Origin: Microglena sp. YARC
Lineage: Eukaryota > Chlorophyta > Chlorophyceae > Chlamydomonadales > Chlamydomonadaceae
Length of the DNA: 64,000 nucleotides
Direction: 5' to 3'
Assembly (NCBI GenBank): GCA_022414725.1
Contig: CM039463.1
Location: forward strand, 27,304,003-27,368,002
Position 1 is the first letter of the stretch, and each line of letters opens with the position of its first letter. The position numbers and the translations under genes were made by a program. The notes beneath the pieces are model-generated. The model was not told the DNA's origin. It saw nothing but the letters and a program-made list of their open reading frames with translations, and searched no databases. Shown one piece after another: positions 32,891-42,878 of this stretch.

Positions 32891-33481
32891 GGGCTTGTCA
32901 TTGGAAGTTCTGGTTCGAAGAGCAGATGTGGCTGATATCGTTTTCAGACTCTTGGTTGGAGAGGCCAGCAGAATGACCTATGCCTATAGAGACTGGTGTC
33001 CTGAGTTGAGGTGCTGGTCAGGGCCACCTGAGAGTGTCTGAAGATGCGCAAGGGGTGGAACCTGAGGCGGGACATGAGGGGGGGGGGGCGGGAAAGGTTT
33101 AGTTGGTGTTGGGTTTTAGGGGTGGGCGGGGTTAAGTTGGATGTTGGTGTTGCAATTTTGTGGTTTGTCCTGAGCTCTAAGATCCATTTGCAGGGAGTGG
33201 AGACAGACCTTATGTTGAATCGTAAGACATCCAATTGACCCTTGTTTGGAAACCACCAGCAGATATAGCCGTGAAGAATTGTGGCACGCCTTCAAAATAC
33301 CCGATTGCAAGCTTGCAGGGACTGCATTGATCTGTGGTTGCACGCTTGCAGCCATTGGCATGATTGGACAACTGGTCAATACTCCTTTCCAACCTTCATG
33401 CACATTCTCACCCGCTGAAATCCCCGAGCAGGACGGCGAGCGATGGGGAAGCGCGAACTGTGCCTGCTGACCGAAGGCTCC
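32891..33481. other. No gene recognised
   Basis: Mixed-composition DNA with ORFs on both strands but no clear splice-bounded exon or repeat. A G-run occurs at ~33078-33088. Confidence 0.45.
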
Positions 33482-33777
33482 CTAGCCGAGGAAGGTCTTG
33501 GGGGTGTCCACGCCTAATGTCGCTGCGCGTGTGAATCTTGGAGTATCAATGCAAGGCTGTAGGTCCACGATAGGGGAACCGAATTGCATGTTCTCGGTGG
33601 ACGCTGGTCGATCAAGGCACGACCTGGTCGGCTTGCAAGCGTGGAGCTCATGCTGGGATTGATAATGAGCCGGCATGTTATTGAAGTTGTTGTACACGCT
33701 GTTAAGGTCCTGGAGAGCAGTTTTGAGGACATAGTCCCCGCAGCAACTTGTTTTTGGAGGGAAAGTGTTGGAGCAAC
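33482..33777 (-). CDS. Probable terminal exon of an unidentified gene
   Basis: The minus strand has a strong pyrimidine tract (TTCTTTGCTTTTCGTATC, TTCGCAG|) before 296 nt open to TAG at 33482-33484. The favoured frame reads CSNTFPPKTSCCGDYVLKT, then ALQDLNSVYNNFNNMPAHYQ and SQHELHACK, ending DTPKTFLG*. Its composition is protein-like, with a helical middle and several cysteines. A second frame is also open as far as 33514, so phase is uncertain. Alternatively the ORF could start at ATG 33880 without splicing. No family recognised. Confidence 0.4.
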
Positions 33778-34148
33778 CTGCGAAGATACGAAAAGCAAAG
33801 AAGGGTGAGAAGTTTTCCCTTGAGCATAAACAAAGGACCGAAGCTCGTGCGCGGGCAGCGCGCAGCGAATGCCAGTGCATAATGAAATTATTTTGAGGCC
33901 AAAGGCTGGGCCAGAAGGCTTAATAAGATAAGTTGGGACTAGGGAGACGAAGCGGATGCGAACATGGATGTTGCATGACAAGTACCCGTTAGCGGTCTAG
34001 TTTCCCAGGCACGCGCTAAGGGAATGAAGAGGTTGTAGTTTTGCTGGAATTCCGCAAGAGCAGATAGTGTTGTGATCAGTAAACAACCCAGCTGAGGCGG
34101 CCGCTATTGTAGTCGCGAGTTTGAAAGCTTTCGATTTGGGGTGTTAAC

Positions 34149-34301
34149 CGAAATTCGGCGGCAGGTGTCCGAAACCGCTTTTGCGGGGATGAGGATAAAG
34201 CCGTCGATGGGCGCAGGAAACGTGCAAGTCCCGCCACTGAGATCCGAATGCTCCAAATGCTCCCAAAGGGGGCGGACCGCCAAAAACAGAATTGTCAGCA
34301 T
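34149..34301 (-). CDS. Candidate 5' exon, minus strand
   Basis: ATG at 34301 reads MLTILFLAVRPLWEHLEH, then SDLSGGTCTFPAPIDGFIL, to a possible donor TTTCG|GTTAAC. The hydrophobic start could be a signal or membrane segment. If joined directly to the exon at 33777 the phase would pick the alternative frame there, so an intermediate exon or a different gene model is likely. Confidence 0.25.
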
Positions 34302-34374
34302 TTACCACATTTTGTCCTTCCACGTCAGACCGACCGAGTCGACCATCCCATGCCATCCATGCCGACCAATCATC

Positions 34375-34560
34375 CATCCATCCGCGGATGCATCCGTCTG
34401 GCGATGCATCCGCCTGGCCGCGCTGAAGCCTGACACGTCAGCCAACGGTCTCGTAACTAACTCGCTTCCGTTGCCACCTGTCGCTCCCTCGCGATCACTC
34501 TCCGCCAATTTTTAGCGTCGCAGGCGACGCTGCATAGAACTTGTTGGCAGCACTGATCCC
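34375..34560. repeat. Dispersed repeat R4, copy 2
   Basis: Shares GACACGTCAGCCAACGG, CTCGTAACTAACTC, CCACCTGTCGCTCCCTCG, GATCACTCTC and GTCGCAGGCGACGCTGCAT with 14350-14465, also after CATCC-type simple sequence. Confidence 0.75.
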
Positions 34561-36065
34561 GCATCTGACTTTTGTTCCCAAAGCTTCTCCAAACCGGCCG
34601 ACTCCGACCATTGACTGCGAGGACATGGGCAGAGGGGCTAGGAATCGGAATTCGGACATGGCGGTTGGGTCGTATGATATGGCTCGGCGGGGTCCCCTCG
34701 ACCATGAAAACCTTTCGCTTCTTTAGCTAAGGTTCTGGACAGGCTTATCTGCAGGCACATATCGGTCCAGTAGGCGCACAGGGTAAACATAACCACTCGA
34801 CATTGTTTAATAGCCGTAGTAGCCGCAGCAGTAGCCATTAGGAGCCGTAGCAGGAGCCGTAGTAGCCGTAGAGAATGTCACCGATATCCAGGCTGCCGCG
34901 ATATTTCCAGCGATAATTTTCTGTCGTGGAAAAAGAAACGGGACCCCATTAAGACAACGGAAATTGCGAACCCCCCTTCAGACGGTATCCCAGTCGCCCG
35001 TTGTTCGCCGAATCGCAACCCACAGATCCCACGTAACAGAAATGTCCATCGGAGGATTCAAGTGTGAATGTGCTAGTATGGCGCGATATGACAAGCGTAC
35101 ACATCCGCGCAAATCCTGATGAAACATAGCTTGCGTTTGGATCAAGGGTTTACTTTTTTTAGACTTACCGGCTAGTATAACTCTTGTTTTTCGGAAACTT
35201 GTTTAATTGGTGGTATCGGAAGATATGGCCGCCAGAAACCTTTAACATTAAATAATGAAAACGGAGTTTAACCTAGTCTAAAGTGGGTGCTCGAATCTCA
35301 ACCAGCCGGCCCAGAGGATCCAGTGTGGGTGTGTGAGTGTGTGGCCACTGTCTCTATAATATGAGCTATGGTGCCTCCAGCGGCAGGGCTCTAACAGACC
35401 TTTAAATTATATTATTATGTGGAAACTGGGACCAAGTATCGTAAATCCGAATGAAGCCGTACCGCGGTACTGGGGGCTTAGTGGGTACTATACTTCATAA
35501 CATTAAATATTTAAATACCACTGGCTATCCGCAAAAAAAACTGAGGGCCGCAGACCCAAGGCTCTTTATTTTGTTTTTCTCTTAAGATGCTGTGTTTTTG
35601 CAGTTGCACTCATTGTGTGGTCATACTTCAACACTTGTATCGTAACAACTTGCACTATACTATATTTTTGATGTATGCCAAAGGTTAAATGGCTTGCCTG
35701 GACAATAACCACACACACACAAATGCAATTTAACTCCACATTGCTTCCCCTAAAGATCCCCCCGTGAAGCTGTAGTTAATCGCACTAGCCGGGTGTTGCA
35801 GATATAATTTATTTGAAGGGAAGATGCGCATATATTACTGCTCACTGATCACCCGATCAGCTTGATGGAACGGGCATCCTGCACATTTCCCCCACCCATG
35901 TAAATAAATATAATTACATAGTGGTAAGTATCATTATTACGCAGGCGTAGAGGTTGAGGAGGGCAGCCCGTTTGCTTACATTGGGGCCACCCACCCCACC
36001 CACGCGTAACTGCCTAATCCTCCTTGGAAAAAAATTGCTCAGCGCCGCCAGAAATTAAAAGGTGA
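34561..36065. other. No gene recognised
   Basis: Contains a short (AGCCGTAGT)n-like run at 34800-34870 and otherwise unique DNA. A 25-codon plus ORF (ATG 35042, MSIGGFKCECASMARYDK...) is open but unsupported. ~35930-35990 matches ~29760-29820 weakly. Confidence 0.45.
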
Positions 36066-36200
36066 TGTATATGTATGTTACATTCCAGGGGTAGGCCAAA
36101 TAGGCTAAAGGAACTTGCCCAGTCTGTGGACCAGGAAGGGCTTTACAAGAAAAAGCATTTTCTGAACTGAACCCAAACAATAGGTTTACCAACATACCTG
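36066..36200 (-). repeat. R1 SINE-like element copy
   Basis: TGTATGTTACATTCCAGGGG starts the copy. It continues AGGCCAAATAGGCTAAAGG, AACTTGCCCAG and AACTGAACCCAAACAATAGG. Confidence 0.75.
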
Positions 36201-36409
36201 CAAATGTGGCCCCGCGGTGTATCTGCCCTTATGCACTGTGTAATCAGGGCGTCAGGAGTGTATAATGTGGTTATGTTTACCAGGCATGACAGTTTATTTA
36301 CCCGGGTCGGTGCATGTCTATAAAGCTGTCCACAATTTAGGTGATTGATTTTGTGTTCGTTGTTCACCTGTTCATGTATTTTTTGTTGTTTTGTTTTAGT
36401 TTGGTCGTT

Positions 36410-36436
36410 GTTGTTTGTGGTCGTTTTTGGTTGTTT

Positions 36437-36485
<49 letters not shown>

Positions 36486-36503
36486 GTTGTTGTTTGTTGT
36501 TGT

Positions 36504-36563
<60 letters not shown>

Positions 36564-36605
36564 TGTTGTTTTGTTTTGTCATTGTTTTTTGTCATTGTTT
36601 TTGTT
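36410..36605. repeat. (GTT)n microsatellite
   Basis: About 190 bp of TTG/GTT repeats with a few interruptions. The poly-N/Q, poly-V/L/C and poly-T ORFs are artefacts. Confidence 0.97.
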
Positions 36606-37079
36606 ATGAATTTTTGTTCATTGTTCAGGAGTTTGGGGGTAGAGTTTATTCCTACCTGTGTTGTGTGTGTACGCTTGGGGGGCTAATATCTCATTGTCTG
36701 TGTATATTATTAAGGAGTATGGTATTTCAATATTCCCAATGTTTAAGCAGTCCCAAGTGTGCAAACTCGCGCAACTTAACTTAACTCTTGGCTTGCAAGC
36801 CGGTTGTTCCGCGGCTAACTTAACGCGCTCAACTTCTTCAATAAATTAAATAAGTGCCCGGTGTTTTGGCGGCAAGGTTCTCGGCAACCCCAACCAACTA
36901 CCGCCCTGTCTGACCCACAGTCCCCACCCCCGTGAGCGCATCTCAGCTGTCGATCTTCATGCCGTCGGTTGATCAATTCGGCGCTCAAGCTCGGCAGCTA
37001 ATCTGTTGGCAGGCTTTGAGCTCATTACACACCTGCCGCAGTTCCGCCCACCACGCCAACAGGTTGCTCAGGCTCTGAC

Positions 37080-37215
37080 AGGCGCCCACAGCTGGTAGGT
37101 TTGGTTTGTGCTTTGGCTTTGGTTTATTACTGACAGCGCCCACAGCTGGTAAGGGTTTGGTTTGGCGTGGCTTTGGTTTGATACTCACCAGCGCCCACAG
37201 CTGGTGTCTTTGGTT
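37080..37215. repeat. ~60-bp tandem repeat, three copies
   Basis: GCGCCCACAGCTGGT recurs at 37082, 37136 and 37191, each followed by GGTTTGGTTTG-type spacer. CAGCTG is palindromic. Confidence 0.85.
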
Positions 37216-37249
37216 AGGTTTGGTTTGGTTTGATTACATGGTCTGTCAG

Positions 37250-37470
37250 CCTTCAGGCTGCACACCGTCTGCAGACAGAGTAAACCTGGGGAGTAAAAAC
37301 ACTACTGCCCTTATGGCTGCCTGCACCTGTTTCAGGTTGATAAACAGGTGTTCAGGCTGTTTAATCACCTGTTTATGTACATCAGCAGGTAACAAGCTAG
37401 TTTGTTGAAGCAGGTGGTGCTTTTTACAACCTGAACAGGGTGCGGCGCAGCCGTAGGGTTTAGGCATTTA
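37250..37470. repeat. Structured segment rich in CAGGT/ACCTG inverted words
   Basis: CACCTGTTTCAGGTTGATAA, ACAGGTGTTCAGGCTG and TCACCTGTTTATGTACATCA provide several small inverted pairs. It starts at an R2-like edge (TCAGGCTGCACACCGTCTGC). It could be a degraded foldback element; no target-site duplication was found. Confidence 0.4.
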
Positions 37471-37684
37471 AACCACATGCCCAGTTCCGTCCAGGTCAAC
37501 CCAACATTGGTAGTTAACATGTATGCTTATTGCCAAAAAGACAATTGACAATGAACAGCATTGGCAGATACAAGTGAGCATTTAATCCTAGTAATAAAGT
37601 CGAGGTGGGCCTCTGACGTGTTTGGTTTTTGGTAAGGCTATCCTTAGTTGTCTGCTGCACATGGGTAACCGGCACACATCAAAA

Positions 37685-37920
37685 ACCCACCTCCGCAACC
37701 CCAACCCCAACCGCAACCAACCCAACCCAACCGAACTGCCCAACCCCGAACCCCAACCCCAACCCACCCCCAACCCCAAAACCCAAAACCAAAACCCAAA
37801 ACCCAAAACCCAAAACCCCAAAACCCAACCCTCCAAAACCCAAAACCAAAACCCAAAACCCAAAACCCAAACCCAAACCCAAAACCCAAACCCAACATCG
37901 CAACCCAACCACACCCAAAG
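37685..37920. repeat. (CCCAAC)n and (CCCAAAA)n array
   Basis: Telomere-like but irregular units AACCCC, CCCAAAA, CCCAAAAC and CCAACC. The G-rich complement is TTTTGGG/GTTGGGG. It is internal, short and flanked by ordinary sequence. Confidence 0.9.
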
Positions 37921-37969
37921 CCCATGTAAGCTACAGTACGATTTTTATGGTCAGGATTGCAGACTAGAG

Positions 37970-39440
37970 CTATCCAAATAGGCTAGTGGGGCTTACCCAA
38001 CCCCGCACAACTGCAATGATCAACTCAATATACCTAATTGAAGGCTAATTGAAGGGCTAATTGAAGGGCTAATTGAGCCTTTAGCTATAAAATACACCTT
38101 AAATAGGCCCATCCTTATTCAATGCCCCCCCTTCCTAAGAGTGCTTCATTAAATAGGGTGCGGAAGTTCGATTCGACAAACACTACTTGTGAAACTACAG
38201 ACTACTTGATGAACTAGTCCGATATAATGCTTTATAGTGTTAGTCTTAAACTGTTTCTTTTTTGGCGCTACACAATGGCAGGCTTCTAGCCAGCTCCAAT
38301 TAGCCAGCCACTGGGATTTAGCCCTTAACCTTTCATTTGTATTGGAATGTGAATCTGGACCCCATATGAATAATCATTTATCAAGTGTTAGTTTACTCTG
38401 TTTACTTTTTGGGCTACGCATGTCAGCTTCCAGCCGAGCTCAAAATAGCTAGCCAGTGGGTTTAGCCCAAACCTTTCTGTTGCTTGGAGTAATGCGAATT
38501 GGACCTATAGAATCCTTTATAGTGTTACGTTTTGTATTTCCTGCCATTATCAAGTTCTGTCATTCAGCTTTACAATGAGGGGTGGTGGGGGCCATGGCAG
38601 GATGAAGGGCTTTTGTCTATCTATTAAGAACATTTTCTGAAGCTTGAGTTTAAGGCGGATTGAGGTTAAGGCCGTTTTTCGTACTTGCTTATCTATAATA
38701 ACTTTTTGCTAACCCCGGTAGGACGTAAGGATTTAACTATCTATAAGAACATTTGCTATCGGTTGAGGTTAATGTATGTTTACAAGGTGACTTTATGACT
38801 AGTTACAAGGGGGGTAACTTATAGCTGAGCTTATGTTTTTATTAAACAGAAGAGTGTACAACGAAGAACAGATCTTGTTCAAAGTACAGTCAATACAATG
38901 AAAGCAAATGGTTTGTCATTTTACAAATAAAGCCACCCCTCTATAGGACCCCTACAATTAAGCACCCTTCTGGCAGTTGCGTGATGTGAACCCCACTGTG
39001 TGTGGTTGCGGGGGGGTGGTGGGGGAGGGGCTGCCCTGTGGTGTCCTACCAATTAAGCACTCCTTCTAAAGGGACCTACAAATTAGGGATGCCTTATTAA
39101 TTATCAGGGACGCATACATATGAAACGCAAAATGAAAAGAGAGTATGAATATCATATGAATATATATAAATGGTAACTTAGCCTTGTCCAAACTCGGCAT
39201 CGTATGATAAACATGTTGATGACATGATATAATTTTATATCATATTGCAGTTCCCCTATACATTCATATGGCTTTATCTCTCAAGCTACGGGTAATCTAT
39301 AGTCCAATCAGCCTCTATAGCATAAACTATGAAGTGCAATTCGTACTCGTATCGCTATGAAAAAATATCATACATCGCATCTTGGTCAACATCAATATGA
39401 TATGCCGGTCCCTATTCAAATACCCCCCACCCCACCCGCG
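37970..39440. other. Probable intergenic or 5' region of IPK; only weak repeats seen
   Basis: Holds short direct repeats (AATTGAAGGGCTAATTGAAG at 38037; AATTAAGCAC twice near 38955 and 39050; CTATCTAT-AAGAACATTT-CT twice at 38620 and 38740). There is also an AT-rich TATGAT/ATATCAT stretch (39120-39260). A short first exon of IPK should lie here or further upstream; I could not identify it. Confidence 0.4.
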
Positions 39441-39445
39441 TTCAG

Positions 39446-39681
39446 GTCATCATCATCCCCCATGGGGCCTCCTGTATCATCAAAGCCTGGGCGCGGGCTG
39501 CCATCACAGACAAAGCTGTATTCCGAGACCCCCGTATGGATATCATCAAGACCACAGCCAGGCAGGTGGCCCTAGCAAGCAAGGCCAAGCCAAACATGAT
39601 TGTGGTCCATGGTGCTGGCAGCTATGGCCATCTCACAGCCAGCAAATATCAAGTGTCGAAGGGATGGGTGAATAGCGCTGG
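39446..39681 (+). CDS. IPK: IPK exon A (nucleotide and substrate-binding N-terminal part)
   Basis: Acceptor GCGTTCAG| begins the exon. It encodes [48 protein letters not shown] and [18 protein letters not shown] is the IPK signature holding the substrate-contacting histidine. The expected KLGGAAIT is read as KAWARAAIT: the DNA looks like a KLGGAA sequence with three scattered extra bases, which together keep frame. This could be sequencing error or a damaged ATP site. The 3' border is unsure: the frame is open to 39781, and GT sites at 39668, 39682, 39719 and 39735 are possible donors. 39682 alone matches the phase of exon B directly. Confidence 0.75.
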
Positions 39682-42600
39682 GTGGCGACCTTCGGAAAGA
39701 ATGAGTACTCGCGGAAAGGTTGGATACAGACCAGGTGGGTGTGGCTTGGGGGGAGGGTGGGTGGAGGGTGGGGGTGGGTGAGTGGCAGTTGGAAAAGGAG
39801 GTTTGTTAAATGATTGGATACAGACCAGGTGGGTGTGGCGTGTTGGAGGGGGTTGAGGGCTGAAGGTGGGTGGGGAAGAGCAGGTTGTGAAAAGGTTGAT
39901 AACATACCAGATGGGTGTGGCCACGTGTGGAGGGGTGGGGTGGGGGTTGTGAAAGGGTATACAGACAGATGGGTGTGGCGTGTGTGACGTGTGACGTGTG
40001 TGTGGGGGGGGGTGGGGGGTGAGGGGGTGGGTGGTTGTGAAAGGGTAATACAGACCAGAGGGATGTGGCATGGAGGAGGGTGGGGGGTGGGGTGGGTGGG
40101 AGGGAGGAGGTGTGAAAGGGTAGATACAGACCAGGAGGTGTGGCGTGGAGGGGGGGGGGGGGGGGGGGCGGATAAAGACAGGTGACTTTCACTTTTCAGG
40201 TTTCAAGTCAGACCACAATAAAAACGGCACCTTCTATACATGTAACAATTATACAACCCCAAACCCCAACCCCAACCCCAACACACACACACCAAATGGC
40301 CTCCCTTTCAGGCACTTCTATCCATATAAATAATTATAAGACTTATTTACACCAGTCCGATCATCATGAGAGACATATGAGCATCGCAATTCAAGAAAAT
40401 GAGCTAAAGTTTGGATATTTTGCTTACATTGGCATTTGCATTATTTTGCATTTTTACATTGGCAGGTCTTCAGTACTCAAGTTAAATGCTCTGGTTACAG
40501 CTGCATTGGTGGAAGGTGAGTGTACCGATACCGACTGGGTGAAAAGCATGATTTTCTTTTTCTTTTGAAGTTGTGTAAGGACTTTCACCCCAGGAGGTGG
40601 GTCTTCCGACACAAACCTGCAACCCTAAGATCGGATTCGATTTGCCTGCTGTTGTTATGTCTCCGTTTGTTGCTGGCTGCAGCAACAGCGGAGGAGAAGT
40701 GCAAAATGTAAAACATGTTTTAATAGCTGCACTGCATGCACCCACCCATCACACCCCACCCACCCACCCACGCGCCACCACCACCACCATCACCATCACC
40801 ATCACTCCCACATCCACCCTTGTTAATATCCTCTGCTAATCTTGACCCTGTGTGCTCAGCCGAGCTGCTTGCTGCTCTTTCCATGTCTCCGTTCGTTGCT
40901 GGTTGATTTTAATTAATAATTAATACCGGCGGAGAAGTACAAAATTAAAATTAAAATTGAAGTCAAAAATGTACTAAATGTTTTAAAAGCTGCACTGCAT
41001 GCTCCTCTTCTAATTATTGTTATTATATTGTCGTAAACAGGCCATAGTTGACCCAAGACAAGCCTGCTCCACAATATACCAGGGGGGTATTCCAACCATG
41101 ATCACAATCTTGACCCCCTGAGCAATGCTTACCATTTTGTATTTAAAATTTGCACTGAGTTTGCACATTTGTTTTGTATAGTTCTAACAAAAACTTATGA
41201 ATCTGTGCTGCAGCCGATTAGCCTGCTATTGCCATGTCTCCATTTGTTGATGGTTAAAGCAATAGCGGAGGAGAGGGGCGACAATTTGTTAGATTGTTAA
41301 TTCGCTTATCGCTGCACTGCATGCGCCCCTTCTAATCTTGACCCTCTGTGCTGCAGCCGATTTGCCTGCTGTTGCCATGTCTCCGCTCATTGCTGGCTGG
41401 AGCAACTATTAGTTTCCCAAATGCTGCACTGCAGATGCGGCCTCTTCAAAATCTTGAACCCTGTGTGTTCCCACCACCACCAGCATCACAACCCACCCAC
41501 CCATTACCACCACCATCACTCCCACCCACCGACACCCAATTCCACACCCATCATGTACATCTGCACTGCTAATCTTGACCCTGTGTGCTGCAGCTGATTT
41601 GCCTGCTGTTGCCATGTCTCCGTTTGTTGCTGGCTGGAGCAACAGCGGGGGGGAGGTATGTGTTCCTCCAAGTGGACTGGATGCGCTGAATGCCTGCTTG
41701 AAGAACGGGCTCATCCCTGTGCTGCATGGAGAGTGTGTGATGGATGATAAGCTTGGATGTAGTATTATCAGGTAATGTTCAGTGGGTAGGTAGGTAGTGG
41801 GGTTGGTAGGCAGGTAGTGGGGATGAAGTATCGTCAGGTAATGCTCGGTAGGTAGGTAGTGGGGTTGGTAAGTTGGTAGGTATTGGGGTATTGGGGTAGG
41901 TAGTGGGGTTGGTAGGCAGTTAGTGGGGATGAAGTATCGTCAGGTAATGTTCGGTAGGTAGGTAGTGTGGTCGGTAAGTTGGTAGGTATTGGGGTAGTGG
42001 GGTTGGTAGGTAGGTAGGTAGGTAGTGGGGTTGGTAGGTAGGTAGGTAGGTAGTGGGTTTGGTAGGTAGGTAGGTAGTGGGGTTGGTAAGTTGGTAGGTA
42101 TTGGGGTAGTGGGGTTGGTAGGTAGGTAGGTATTGGGGTTGGTAGGTAGGTAGGTAGTGGGGTTGGTAGGTAGGTAGGTAGTGGGGTTGGTAGGTAGGTA
42201 GGTAGTGGGTTGGTAGGTAGGTTGGTAGTGGGGTTGGTAGGTAGGTAGGTTAGTGGGGTCTTGGTAGGTAGGTTAGGTAGTTGGGGTTGAGTAAGTTGGT
42301 AGGTATTGGGTAGTGGGTGGTAGGTAGTAGGTATTGGGGTTGGTAGGTAGGTAGGTAGTGGGGTTGGTAGTAGGTAGGTTAGGTAGTCGGGGAGTGGTAG
42401 GTAGGTAGGTAGTGGGGTTGGTAGGTAGGTAGGTAGTGGGGTTGGTAGGTAGGTAGGTAGTGGGGTAGGTAGGCAGGTAGGTAGGTAGGTAGGTAGGTAG
42501 GTAGGTAGGTAGGTAGGTAGTAGGTAGGTAGGTAGGTAGGTAGTGGGCGTTTGGTAGGTAGGTAGGTAGTGGGGTTGGTGGGTAGGTAGGTAGTGGGGTA

Positions 42601-42735
42601 TGTAGGTAGGTAGGTAGTGGGGTAGGTAGGCAGGTAGGTAGGTAGTGGGGTTGGTAGGTGGGTAGGTAGGTAGTGGGGTTGGTAGGTAGGTAGGTAGGTA
42701 GGTAGGTGGGTTGGTTGGTAGGTAGGTAGGTAGGT

Positions 42736-42766
<31 letters not shown>

Positions 42767-42847
42767 CGGGCAGGTAGGTAGGAAGGTATGTTGGTTGGTA
42801 GGTTGGTTGGTTGGTTGGTAGGTAGGTAGGTTGGTTGGTAGGTAGGT

Positions 42848-42878
<31 letters not shown>

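Noticed and set aside
36143..36784. Poly-Asn/Gln prion-like protein across the (GTT)n tract
   Set aside because: Every frame of the trinucleotide repeat is open on both strands, and the flanking parts lie in an R1 repeat and unremarkable sequence.
37685..37920. True telomere
   Set aside because: It is short, irregular and internal, with unique DNA on both sides.
40182..40330. Extra IPK exon between A and B (acceptor TTTTCAG at ~40198)
   Set aside because: The acceptor is good, but the following frame is Asn/Pro-rich from a CCCAAC repeat, does not resemble IPK, and no donor in suitable phase was evident. It remains possible that a short exon lies here.
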